Assembly (NCBI GenBank): GCA_945893045.1
Contig: CAMDEA010000092.1
Span: 1-33,428 of the forward strand
Length of the DNA stretch: 33,428 nt
Origin: Planctomyces sp. SH-PL62
Lineage (GTDB): Bacteria > Planctomycetota > Planctomycetia > Planctomycetales > Planctomycetaceae
Reading direction: 5' to 3'
The number at the start of each line of letters is the position of its first letter. Positions within the stretch are counted from its first letter, which is position 1. Positions 17,222 to 25,117 of the stretch are shown in pieces. The notes below the pieces were generated by a model. It did not search any database. It was not told the DNA's origin and saw only the letters and a program-made list of their open reading frames with translations. The translations under genes and the position numbers were made by a program.

Positions 17222-20200
17222 TTATTCTCGTGTGACGACCTCATCCAGATTCAACAACAAATTCGATGTGAGCGTGTACGCGGCCAACTCGGCCGAGTCG
17301 AGCGACGCACTCGCTTTGCTCTCGCCGAGCACGATCAATTGCTTGGCCGCGCCCGCATCCTTTCGGAAGCGAGCGAGATCGTCGTGCAGTCCGCTGACAA
17401 GCACTGCTAATTCTTCATTCGTCGGCGAACGTGACGTCACCCAGCGGAAGGCCAATCGGAGACGCGACTCCGGCGTCGCACCGCCGTCGGTCAGCATTCG
17501 CTCGGCCAGCTTGCGAGCGGCTTCGACGTAGGTGATCTCGTTGAGCAACGTCAGGGCTTGCAGTGGTGTGTTGGTGCGCGAGCGCTTGACCGTGCAAATC
17601 TCCCGGCTGGGAGCATCAAACAACAGCATCGTCGGCGGCGCGGCGGTGCGTTTCCAAATTGTGTAGAGCGTGCGGCGATACAGACCATCGTTCGTGTCGT
17701 GCTTGTAGCCGCGCAGATCTCCATAGCGCGAGGTTTCGTCCCACACGCCATCCGGCATGTAGGGCCGCACGCTCGGCCCGCCGAGTTTCTCGACGAGCAA
17801 TCCGCTGGCGAAGAGCGCTTGATCGCGCAGGGCTTCCGCCGAGAGTCGCACGCGCGGGCCGCGTGAGAGGAGGCGGTTTTCGGGATCGTAGGTCAGGCTT
17901 TCCAGCCTGACCCGGTGGGCGTTGGGCGTTGGTTGCACATTCGGGTCAGGCTGGAAAGCCTGACCTACGGAGGACTGCCGATACGTCGCGCTCATCACGA
18001 TCAGCTTTTGCAGTCGCTTAATATCCCAGTCGGTCATGAACTCGACCGCGAGCCAATCGAGCAATTCCGGATGCGACGGGTACTCGGCTTGCGAGCCAAG
18101 GTTCTCGGTCGTCTTCACCAACCCAGTGCCGAAGAAGCGTTCCCACGCGCGGTTGACCCATACGCGAGCAGTCAGTGGGTTGTCTCGCGACACGATCCAG
18201 TTGGCGAGATCGAGGCGCGTGAGCGGTACGGCGCTAGCCGCCGGTGTTGTCGTCTGTGATTGACCGGCGGCTAGCGCCGTGCCGCTCAAGAGAGCAGCGG
18301 GCAGCGCCGTCGGTACTTTCTCGCCGCGTTTGTCGTACTCGCCGCGGATCAGAATGAACGCCTCGCGCGGGGGGCCTTCTTTCATGATCATGACGTTCGG
18401 TGTCTTCGCGGCGAGGTCGTCGCGCGACTTCTTGGCCGACGCGACGGCGCTCTCCGCCTGCTTGAGCGGGCTATCGACGTTGGCTTTGAAAAACTTTTCG
18501 AGTTCCGCTTTCTGTTCCGGCGAGCGTTTGTCGGCGGCGAGTTCGAGGATGGCTTTGAGCGACTCCGGAAACTTTGCGCCGTCGAGCTTCACGGTGCTCG
18601 GCGGCAGCGAGGTCATCGACAATCGGAAGCGGCCGATGTTGTGCTGCGTCAGTGCCTCGTGCTTGAGCCGCACGGTCAGCGTCGCATTCGCCGACACGGT
18701 CAGCGGCGTTTCCAGCAAGAACATCGCCGACGTCGGATCGCGGCGTGTCGGGCCATCGACCGCCCAGCCGTTTGACGCGGCATCGTCGAGCACGAGGCCG
18801 ATCTCCCATCCCTTCTGCGAGTACGTCGCTTCGGCTCGGACAAACTTCGCGAACAGCGGCGACGTCAAATCGGGCGACGTGATTTCCGCCTCGATGCGCG
18901 ACAGCACGAAGTTGCCGTTCGAGAATCGGCCCAGCGATTTCATCGGCAACGAATCATCCGGCAGCGTGTCGAGTAACAGGCCGCTGATCTGTCCGGCCGC
19001 GATCGGCGCGGTGACTGTGTAGACGTCATGTGCCGGATTCTTGCCGCCGACGAGATAGCTGCCATCGGGTTGCTTCGTGAGCGTCGCTCCGCCCGCTGAC
19101 TTCACTTCGGCCGGCTGCAACGGCGACCAGACGGCGACCGGTTTGTCGGCGAGCAACTTCTCGCGGAAGCCCGGTTCCCACGCGGCGATCAATTCGGGAA
19201 GTCGCTTCGCTTCTTCCGCGACACGAGCATTCGCGGCGACGATCAACTCGTCCAGCTTCTTCAACTCCATCACTTGCTCGGCGGTGGGTGCCGAGATCGT
19301 CGGCTCGGTGTTTTTCGATTCGCCTTGCAGCGTGCCGCTCTCGGTGACGTTATTGAAGAACGCGAACATCGAATAGAAGTCGCGCTGGCTGATCGGGTCG
19401 TACTTGTGATCGTGACAGCGGCAGCAGTTGAACGTCAGGCCGAGCCACGTCATGCCGGTCGTCTCGACCCGGTCGATGACCGTCTCGACGCGCCACTCTT
19501 CGGCGATGATGCCTCCCTCGCCGTTGAGCTTGTGATTGCGGTTGAAGCCGGTCGCGACGATCTGCGACCGCGTCGGATTCGGCAACAGGTCTCCGGCGAG
19601 TTGCTCGATCGTGAATTGATCGAATGGCAGGTTGCCGTTGAAGGCGTTGATGACCCAATCGCGCCACGGCCATTGAAAGCGGCTGCTGTCGACTTGAAAG
19701 CCATTGCTGTCGGCGTACCGCGCCATGTCGAGCCACGGCCGCGCCATCTGCTCGCCGTATCGCGGGGACTTGAGCAAGCGGTCCACGACTTTCTCGTAAG
19801 CGTTCGGTGACGGGTCCGCGAGAAACGAATCGACCTCGTTCGGCGTTGGGGGGAGGCCGGTGAGGTCGAGCGACACGCGGCGGATGAGCGTTGTCTTGTC
19901 GGCTTCAGGAGACGGTTTCAGGGCGGCTTGATCGAGACGGGCGAGGATGAATTGGTCGATCGGGTTTGGGATAACGGCCATCGGCTTTCGGCCATCAGCC
20001 ATCGGCCGGACAGGGACTGCGGGGCGAACTGGCGGGATGAAGGCCCAGTGGCCTTGATACTCGGCCCCGTCGGCGATCCAGCGTTTGAGGATCTCGATCT
20101 GCGGCGGTGTGATTGTCTTTCCGGAATTGGCCGGCGGCATTCGCACGCTGTCATCGCTCGACAGCAGACGCTTGAGAAGTTCGCTCTCCGCCGGTTTGCC

Positions 20201-20419
20201 GGGGATGATGGCGGTTAGGCCAGATTCGGCGGGCTTGAACGCAATCTCTGGGACATCCAGCCGTAGGCCGGCTTTGCGTTGCTTCTCGTCCGCGCCGTGA
20301 CATTGGAAGCAGGCGTCCGCCAGGATCGGCCGGATGTCGCGATTGAACGAGGGACGATCGGCAGCCGGCAGCGTGCGAGCCAACATGAAAACGACGGTCA
20401 GGACGAGGAGCTTGTTCAT
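17222..20419 (-). CDS. PSC1 / DUF1549 / DUF1553 domain protein (exported, cytochrome c-like)
   Basis: The 1065-residue product starts at MNKLLVLTVVFMLA with a signal peptide ending near AADRPSF. A planctomycete cytochrome c-like module follows, with heme motif CFQCH at 37-41. DUF1549 spans about 160-360 and includes NCCRCHDHKYDPI near 330, a second CxxCH. DUF1553 runs from about 732 to near 1000, starting LDLANWIVSRDNPLTARVWVNR. Such proteins are hallmark planctomycete genes normally paired with DUF1501 genes; a redox or extracellular catabolic role is suspected, not shown. The frame is open further upstream to 21127, but that part lies antisense to hemW and precedes the signal peptide. Two palindromic elements are translated inside the gene (18221-18287 and 17887-17969). 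A third atypical insert (MADGRKPMA, about 19975-20010) follows the cytochrome module. It appears to head the six-gene cluster. Confidence 0.93.
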   Translation of the reverse strand: MNKLLVLTVVFMLARTLPAADRPSFNRDIRPILADACFQCHGADEKQRKAGLRLDVPEIAFKPAESGLTAIIPGKPAESELLKRLLSSDDSVRMPPANSGKTITPPQIEILKRWIADGAEYQGHWAFIPPVRPAVPVRPMADGRKPMAVIPNPIDQFILARLDQAALKPSPEADKTTLIRRVSLDLTGLPPTPNEVDSFLADPSPNAYEKVVDRLLKSPRYGEQMARPWLDMARYADSNGFQVDSSRFQWPWRDWVINAFNGNLPFDQFTIEQLAGDLLPNPTRSQIVATGFNRNHKLNGEGGIIAEEWRVETVIDRVETTGMTWLGLTFNCCRCHDHKYDPISQRDFYSMFAFFNNVTESGTLQGESKNTEPTISAPTAEQVMELKKLDELIVAANARVAEEAKRLPELIAAWEPGFREKLLADKPVAVWSPLQPAEVKSAGGATLTKQPDGSYLVGGKNPAHDVYTVTAPIAAGQISGLLLDTLPDDSLPMKSLGRFSNGNFVLSRIEAEITSPDLTSPLFAKFVRAEATYSQKGWEIGLVLDDAASNGWAVDGPTRRDPTSAMFLLETPLTVSANATLTVRLKHEALTQHNIGRFRLSMTSLPPSTVKLDGAKFPESLKAILELAADKRSPEQKAELEKFFKANVDSPLKQAESAVASAKKSRDDLAAKTPNVMIMKEGPPREAFILIRGEYDKRGEKVPTALPAALLSGTALAAGQSQTTTPAASAVPLTRLDLANWIVSRDNPLTARVWVNRAWERFFGTGLVKTTENLGSQAEYPSHPELLDWLAVEFMTDWDIKRLQKLIVMSATYRQSSVGQAFQPDPNVQPTPNAHRVRLESLTYDPENRLLSRGPRVRLSAEALRDQALFASGLLVEKLGGPSVRPYMPDGVWDETSRYGDLRGYKHDTNDGLYRRTLYTIWKRTAAPPTMLLFDAPSREICTVKRSRTNTPLQALTLLNEITYVEAARKLAERMLTDGGATPESRLRLAFRWVTSRSPTNEELAVLVSGLHDDLARFRKDAGAAKQLIVLGESKASASLDSAELAAYTLTSNLLLNLDEVVTRE
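17887..17969. repeat. Paired-hairpin palindrome inside the DUF1553 coding region
   Basis: Arms 17887-17913 and 17943-17969 are perfect 27-base inverted copies around a 29-base spacer. Each arm is also a hairpin: GGTCAGGCT pairs with AGCCTGACC over a loop TTCC (GGAA on the other arm). It is read through in frame by the minus-strand gene and gives the peptides VGQAFQPD and VRLESLTY, which I recall as recurrent insert peptides in planctomycete proteins. Confidence 0.93.
18221..18287. repeat. Palindromic element (GCTAGC family) inside the DUF1553 coding region
   Basis: Arms 18221-18244 and 18264-18287 match at 23 of 24 positions around a 19-base spacer. The arms contain GGCGCTAGCCGCCGG. It is translated in frame on the minus strand (peptide SGTALAAG and a reverse counterpart), just before the DUF1553 domain. 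The same family, with the same arm and spacer lengths, recurs at 29070-29136. Confidence 0.93.
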
Positions 20420-20455
20420 GGCAGCCATCTTAGTCCGGCACCAAGCGGCCTTGAA

Positions 20456-20549
20456 ATCGTGGGGCAGGTTTTCAACCTGCCCGGCCCTGAGGTCTTCGAT
20501 GCCGATTTCCGGAATGAGGTCCGGGCAGGTTGAAAACCTGCCCCACGAT
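20456..20549. repeat. Paired-hairpin palindrome between divergent DUF1553 gene and hemW
   Basis: Arms 20456-20484 and 20521-20549 are perfect 29-base inverted copies around a 36-base spacer. Each arm holds its own hairpin (GGGCAGGTT pairing with AACCTGCCC over TTC or GAA), the same plan as the 17887-17969 element. It fills most of the 144-bp gap between the two divergent start codons, so it probably lies within or next to both promoters. Confidence 0.93.
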
Positions 20550-20563
20550 TGGAGACTACCGCC

Positions 20564-21703
20564 ATGACCTCTCCCGTCTTCGCCGACCCACGCGCCGCCT
20601 ACTTGCATGTGCCGTTCTGTGTCCATCGCTGCGGATACTGCGACTTCACGCTGCTGGCCGGTCGCGATGACTTGGCGGGCGAGTATCTGCGAGCGCTCGA
20701 AACCGAACTGCGGTCGCTCGAACAACCGCGAGAAGTCGACACGTTGTTTTTTGGAGGAGGCACGCCGACGCATCTCGCGCCTCACGAATTGGCTCGACTG
20801 CTCGAACTGGCGCACGAGTGGTTTCGACTCGCGCCGGGTTACGAGTTCTCGGTCGAGGCGAACCCGGCCGGGCTGACGGATGAGAAGCTGGGCTTGCTGG
20901 CCGAGGCCGGCGTCAATCGCGTCAGCCTCGGAGTGCAGTCGTTCGACGAAGGCTTGCTCAAGCTGCTGGAGCGGGATCATCGCGAGGCCGACATTCTCGA
21001 CGCGGTCGCTCGGCTGCAAGACAGGTTTGAGAACGTCTCGCTGGATCTCATTTTTGCTCTGCCCGGCCAGACGCTGACGCACTGGCGCGAGACCTTGCGG
21101 CGAGCCATCGAACTGCAACCGACGCATCTCTCGACCTACGGCCTGACGTTTGAAAAGGGAACGGCGTTCTGGTCACGGCGTGAGAAAGGTGCGATCGAGC
21201 AACTTCCCAACGAACTTGAACGGGACATGTACGCGGCTGCGATCGACGACCTCACCGCCGCCGGCTTCGAGCAATATGAGATCAGCAACTTTGCTCGGCC
21301 GGGCTATCGTTGCCGGCACAATCAAACGTATTGGCGAGCGCTCCCCTATTTCGGCTTCGGCCCCGGCGCGGCTCGGTACATGGGCGGCCGACGCGAGTCG
21401 AATCACCGCAGCACGACCACTTGGATCAAGCGTGTGCTTGCCGGACAGAGCGGAATCGCGATGAGCGAAGAGCTGGCTCCGGAACACCGTGCCCGCGAGG
21501 CGATCGTGCTGGGCCTGCGGCAACTCGACGGGATTCGGCGTGACGAATTCCAGACGCTGACCGGTTTCGATCTCGATTCGCTCGTGGGCGAGACCATCCG
21601 GCGCGAAGTTGCGGCGGGCCGGATCGAGGACTTCGGTGACGGCATCCGCATCACTCACGCGGGACGATTCTTTGCCGACCCCGTGATGATCGCGTTTCTG
21701 TAA
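20564..21703 (+). CDS. hemW: Heme chaperone HemW / radical SAM coproporphyrinogen oxidase-like protein
   Basis: The 379-residue product has the radical SAM cluster motif C-x3-C-x2-C near its N-terminus (Cys19, Cys23, Cys26 in FCVHRCGYCDF). LFFGGGTPTHL, FSVEANPAGL, RVSLGVQSFDEGLLKLLER and DLIFALPGQTLTHW follow, all characteristic of the HemN/HemW family. YEISNFARPGYRCRHNQTYW is the typical HemW middle region, and a HemN C-terminal domain closes the protein. The length and single-cluster N-terminus favour HemW (a heme chaperone) over oxygen-independent CPO HemN, which is longer. Start: ATG 20564 with GGAG 9 bases upstream; a TTG at 20549 is less likely. The downstream methyltransferase is on the same strand after 115 bp. 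Confidence 0.9.
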   Translation: MTSPVFADPRAAYLHVPFCVHRCGYCDFTLLAGRDDLAGEYLRALETELRSLEQPREVDTLFFGGGTPTHLAPHELARLLELAHEWFRLAPGYEFSVEANPAGLTDEKLGLLAEAGVNRVSLGVQSFDEGLLKLLERDHREADILDAVARLQDRFENVSLDLIFALPGQTLTHWRETLRRAIELQPTHLSTYGLTFEKGTAFWSRREKGAIEQLPNELERDMYAAAIDDLTAAGFEQYEISNFARPGYRCRHNQTYWRALPYFGFGPGAARYMGGRRESNHRSTTTWIKRVLAGQSGIAMSEELAPEHRAREAIVLGLRQLDGIRRDEFQTLTGFDLDSLVGETIRREVAAGRIEDFGDGIRITHAGRFFADPVMIAFL

Positions 21704-21818
21704 CGATCCCAATTGACCGACTCTTCGAGGCAAAGCTACAAACCGTGCCTCTTCGCGAAGGCTCGTTCTCGTCTTCGTTTTTCGTTCGCCGTCCATTCGT
21801 TATGGCAGGGAGGCCATC

Positions 21819-22547
21819 ATGGGCTGGACTCGTCTGTTGGGTTCCGCAGTTTCTTCTGTGCCATTGCCACGCGCGGTCGTGCGGCACCTGTTGTTCGCGC
21901 ACCAGATCGGCCTGGGCTCACGAGTGCTCGACGTCGGTTGCGGACAAGGAGACTTGGTCCACTTCCTCGACGACTTGGGCATGGACGCCGTCGGCCTGGA
22001 TGAATCTCCGGACAACGTCCAATGGGCTGCCGAACACGAGCCGCGCTCCGACTTTCAACTCGTGACCACGCCCGCGGAACAATCGCTCGAACACATCGCC
22101 AACGACGAACCGCTCGACCTGATCGTCGTGCGGCACCTGACCAGCTACGACGGCAACTTATTCTGCGCGTCGAGCTTCCAAGCCACGGCCAAAATGTTGC
22201 AGCACCTGCGACCCAACGGCTGGTTCACGTTCCTCGTGCATCGCGATACCAGCCGCCGCGCGGCTGGTGCTTCGCATGAAGTGAGCTGCTTCGCCCGGCA
22301 TCTGTCGTTCTTTCCGGGAACCTGCCGCGTGTCGCACTTCGCCGACTGCGAACTCTCGACGATCGCCAACGACTGGCTGCACCTGCACCGCCATCACGGC
22401 GAGTTCCTCGTCGCGTCACTGCGCGTACCACATGTGGAACTGTCTGCCGCAGAATGGCAGCGGCTGGCCCTGCAAGCTGCCAACAGTCACGCCGGCTGCT
22501 GCTGCTCTTGGGCCGAACGTGGAATTGACCAACGCCGCGCCGCGTAA
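21819..22547 (+). CDS. Class I SAM-dependent methyltransferase
   Basis: The 242-residue product has the SAM-binding motif I VLDVGCGQGDLVHFL (37-50) and an acidic motif II loop (DAVGLDESPDNV, 56-67) of the Rossmann methyltransferase fold. DLIVVRHLTSYDG stands where motif IV usually lies. The C-terminal part has unusual HHxxH-like and Cys-rich pieces (LHLHRHHGEF, HAGCCCSW), which could bind metal. The substrate cannot be inferred. A good ribosome-binding site (GGCAGGGAGG at 21804-21813) supports the ATG at 21819. The gene follows hemW and is closed by the palindrome at 22560-22649, which separates it from a convergent gene. Confidence 0.85.
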   Translation: MGWTRLLGSAVSSVPLPRAVVRHLLFAHQIGLGSRVLDVGCGQGDLVHFLDDLGMDAVGLDESPDNVQWAAEHEPRSDFQLVTTPAEQSLEHIANDEPLDLIVVRHLTSYDGNLFCASSFQATAKMLQHLRPNGWFTFLVHRDTSRRAAGASHEVSCFARHLSFFPGTCRVSHFADCELSTIANDWLHLHRHHGEFLVASLRVPHVELSAAEWQRLALQAANSHAGCCCSWAERGIDQRRAA

Positions 22548-22559
22548 GCTTGCCTCAAG

Positions 22560-22649
22560 TAACCCGAAGCGTCAGCGAGGGCGAATGGTTCACGATTCAG
22601 CCACTTCGCGGACTCGTTGAGCGTTCGCCCTCGCTGACGCGTCGGGTTA
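22560..22649. repeat. Palindromic element between convergent genes
   Basis: Arms 22560-22585 and 22624-22649 match at 25 of 26 positions around a 38-base spacer. The core word is GCGTCAGCGAGGG, shared with the inner element at 30762-30831. The last three bases of the right arm (22647-22649) are the TAA stop codon of the minus-strand channel gene. Confidence 0.9.
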
Positions 22650-23300
22650 GTTGGCAACCGTCGCCGACATCGCCAACTCGCGTTTCGCGCGGGCGACCAT
22701 GTCGCGCACATGCTCGCGATTCTCGGACAGACGTGAAAACGCCGGCTCGATCCAGCTATTCAGGAAGATCAAGACGACCGCCGCCGCCAACCCCGTGAAG
22801 GTGGCCCAGATCGACTCGCCGAAATTGCGAACGATCGCGTTGACCGTCGCACTCCCCGATTGATCCGTTTGCAGAGCCGCTCCGATCGCCAGTACCGTGC
22901 CGAGAATCCCAGCCATCGGATACGCCTCGATCATCGACCGCCACACGTTGTAAATCGTCTCGAACCGCATCGCGTGCAAGTAGCGGCGCTTCTCGTCGAG
23001 GATACTCATGCGAATCGCCAACTCCTGCCGCTCGGTCGATCGAGCGGGGATGTCCAACGCATCCTTCACGTCGGTCAAGAACGCTTCAATCTGATCGGAC
23101 AGCGCCAAGCTGCGATCCAAAACGCTGCGATGCTTCAACCCGCGCGTGAAGTCATCCAACGTCTGCGCGATCGCTCGCAGGCTGTGCCGATACGCCATCC
23201 ATAGCATCACGAATACCACCAGGTGCGTGATGAACGCACACAGAATGACCGGCGTCGAAAGCTCAGACAGTCGCTTCAGAAGTTGGGCCGAGAAGTGCAT
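22647..23300 (-). CDS. MotA/TolQ/ExbB-type proton channel family protein
   Basis: The 217-residue product has three hydrophobic segments, about 17-37, 127-146 and 163-183. The last two carry the family pattern: AYPMAGILGTVLAIGAAL, then WATFTGLAAAVVLIFLNSW. A charged cytoplasmic loop of about 80 residues lies between the first and second segments, as in TolQ/ExbB. Such proteins form the proton-driven stator of Tol-Pal, TonB or flagellar motors and need an ExbD/TolR or MotB partner. No partner gene is in this window. The ATG at 23300 is chosen because the frame upstream runs through AT-rich repeat-like sequence. The stop codon lies in the palindrome arm. Exact role unknown. Confidence 0.82.
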   Translation of the reverse strand: MHFSAQLLKRLSELSTPVILCAFITHLVVFVMLWMAYRHSLRAIAQTLDDFTRGLKHRSVLDRSLALSDQIEAFLTDVKDALDIPARSTERQELAIRMSILDEKRRYLHAMRFETIYNVWRSMIEAYPMAGILGTVLAIGAALQTDQSGSATVNAIVRNFGESIWATFTGLAAAVVLIFLNSWIEPAFSRLSENREHVRDMVARAKRELAMSATVAN

Positions 23301-23400
23301 TGCGTCATCGAATGAAGAAAGTGAAAAGGCACGGTCAGGAAGTGCTGATGTCTTCCAATTGGAGATTTGCAATTTGCATTTTGCAATTCCCCCCTTCCTC

Positions 23401-24027
23401 TCATACCCCCAGCCGCTCCAAAACGTAAAGGGCACTTTCGGCTCGCAGGTTGGCGGCCCAGGCGTCGGGGACCGCTCGGCGTTTGATGATCGGCAGCTCG
23501 CGGATGATGCGGAAGTTCTGTTGCTCGCACAGGCCGCGGAAATCTCGGAGCGTCATGAAGTGGATGTTCGGGCTGTTGTACCACTCGTAAGGGAGCGATT
23601 CGGTGATCGGTGCCCGGCCCTGCCAGAGCACCTGAAACCGCACCTGCCAGTAGCCGAAGTTCGGGACAACCACCAACCCGCGCCGAGCGACACGCAACAT
23701 CTCTTCTAGCACGAACTGCGGTCGCTGCACCTGCTGCAACGTCTGGCTGAGCACCGCGAAGTCAAACGACTGATTCGGAATCTCGGACAATCCCGCATCG
23801 AGATTCGCTTTGACGGCCGGCACTCCGCGCTCGATCGCCCCCAGGAGATGCTCGGCATCCAAATCAACGCCCTGCACATCGCAGCCATGCTCATCGCGCA
23901 GCCGTGCGAGCAACCGACCGTCGCCGCAACCCAAGTCCACGACTCGGCTGCCACGGTCCACGTGCTGCAAAATGATCTCATCCGTCAACGCCGCCGTCGG
24001 GTCCGGCATGCAATATCGCTTGGGCAT
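23401..24027 (-). CDS. metW: MetW-like SAM-dependent methyltransferase
   Basis: The 208-residue product matches the MetW family along its length: VDRGSRVVDLGCGDGRLLARL (motif I), VQGVDLD, the pair ANLDAGL and SFDFAVLSQTLQQV, EEMLRVARRGLVVVPNFGYW, and LPYEWYNSPNIHFMTLRDF. MetW partners with MetX in methionine synthesis in several bacteria. No metX is present here, so the functional partner is elsewhere or the role differs. Start: ATG 24027; an internal ATG six residues later is equally possible. It lies 100 bp upstream of the channel gene on the same strand and 96 bp after the S51 peptidase gene, with a palindrome in that gap. Confidence 0.88.
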   Translation of the reverse strand: MPKRYCMPDPTAALTDEIILQHVDRGSRVVDLGCGDGRLLARLRDEHGCDVQGVDLDAEHLLGAIERGVPAVKANLDAGLSEIPNQSFDFAVLSQTLQQVQRPQFVLEEMLRVARRGLVVVPNFGYWQVRFQVLWQGRAPITESLPYEWYNSPNIHFMTLRDFRGLCEQQNFRIIRELPIIKRRAVPDAWAANLRAESALYVLERLGV

Positions 24028-24048
24028 GAATTGCTTTCTGAAATTGAT

Positions 24049-24122
24049 GATTGATGATTGGCGATTGGTCATTGGCTATTTGAAATCATCAATCACCAAT
24101 AGCCAATCACCAATCATCAATC
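24049..24122. repeat. AT-rich imperfect palindrome
   Basis: Left arm 24049-24080 and right arm 24098-24122 share GATTGATGATTGG and ATTGGCTATT words; the left arm carries a 7-base extra copy of part of the repeat. The element sits between the S51 peptidase stop and the metW start. Its low GC content contrasts with the surrounding genes. Confidence 0.85.
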
Positions 24123-24123
24123 C

Positions 24124-24942
24124 CTACTTCGCTGCCACTTTCCTACGACAGCACAAATCGAACACGTCGCCAGGCGAGAGCAGCTCGTACTTTTGATCGT
24201 TCAGCTTCGGCCAGTATCGGTCGTGAATCACGACCTGGCTCGCGCCGATGACTTTGAAACGGCGTCCGGTGACGACAATCGCCGTTCCTTCATCAATGCC
24301 GATGCCCAGCAAGCCGGGATACCTGTCGAGAACTTCCGCGAGGTCATTCTCCCGCTTGCGAGCAATCACATGCTGGTCGATCGCCGTGCAGCTCATGAAG
24401 CCAAAGCCGAACTCATGCCCCTTGGCCATCATGACCGTATTGCCTTCGGGTGCGCCGCGCACGAGATACGACCCTTGAATCGTCGCCCCCGCCGAACTGC
24501 CGCCGATTACGCCGCCGCGAGCCAGCACACAAAACAATTCACCATGCGTTCGCGTTCCGAGATATGAATCCGCCAGACGCCACTGTCGGCCACCGTCGAT
24601 CCAAACGCCCTTCGCACGTCTCAGCGGAGCTACGAACTCTTCCGAGTTCGCGACGTCGCGATCGCGCGTGTGCAAGACCGTGATGTCCTTCGCACCCGCG
24701 CGAGCTAGAAAACTCCTCGCCACGTATTTCTCGTCCCAGTCCTCGCCAGCGTTCGCGCCCGGGACGATCACAAATGGCGAGTCGATCCCGCCAGCTCGCT
24801 CCACAAATTCTTGGACGATCTCCTTGCCCATCCGCCCGCCGCCGACGATTAGCAGCGTTCCGTTCCGCGGCCCCATCGACTGAGCAGATGCGTTCGAGGT
24901 CCAAAGCCCGCAGAGGCAGATCGCGACAAAGCCAATTCGCAT
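24124..24942 (-). CDS. Exported peptidase S51 / cyanophycinase-like protein
   Basis: The 272-residue product begins with a signal peptide ending near SNASA (about residue 20). The S51 fold is indicated by GTLLIVGGGRMG, a central GVWIDGGRQWRL (112-123) and the nucleophile elbow GGSSAGA (147-153, with Ser150 as probable nucleophile). GIGIDEGTAIVV near the C-terminus is also typical. Cyanophycinase cleaves multi-L-arginyl-poly-aspartate and related S51 enzymes cleave aspartyl dipeptides. Export argues against intracellular cyanophycin, so an external peptide or isopeptide substrate is more likely. It is on the same strand as metW but separated by a palindrome. Confidence 0.87.
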   Translation of the reverse strand: MRIGFVAICLCGLWTSNASAQSMGPRNGTLLIVGGGRMGKEIVQEFVERAGGIDSPFVIVPGANAGEDWDEKYVARSFLARAGAKDITVLHTRDRDVANSEEFVAPLRRAKGVWIDGGRQWRLADSYLGTRTHGELFCVLARGGVIGGSSAGATIQGSYLVRGAPEGNTVMMAKGHEFGFGFMSCTAIDQHVIARKRENDLAEVLDRYPGLLGIGIDEGTAIVVTGRRFKVIGASQVVIHDRYWPKLNDQKYELLSPGDVFDLCCRRKVAAK

Positions 24943-24961
24943 AACGTCCCTTGTTACTTTT

Positions 24962-25036
24962 CGGCGAGCCGGGCGGCGTCAGCCCCCGGACGGTTTCGAT
25001 CAAAACTTGTCCGGGGGCTGACGCCGCCCGGCTCGC
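24962..25036. repeat. Perfect GC-rich palindrome
   Basis: Arms 24962-24990 and 25008-25036 are perfect 29-base inverted copies around a 17-base spacer; core words are GGCGGCGTCAGCCCCCGG and its complement. It lies just upstream of the S51 peptidase start, between it and the beta-propeller gene. A diverged single arm with a similar core (GACGGCGTCAGCCC) occurs near 30632-30645. Confidence 0.93.
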
Positions 25037-25117
25037 CAAGACGATGTGTTTGCGCAGGAAAAAGCCTCCGGCGATCAACGATCGCCAGAGGCCGTGTTGT
25101 GACCTCGGCCAGAAGCG

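Noticed and set aside
20420..21127. Upstream extension of the DUF1553 reading frame (to 1301 residues)
   Set aside because: It lies antisense to hemW, precedes a clear signal peptide and runs through the 20456-20549 palindrome. The start at 20419 gives the normal protein.
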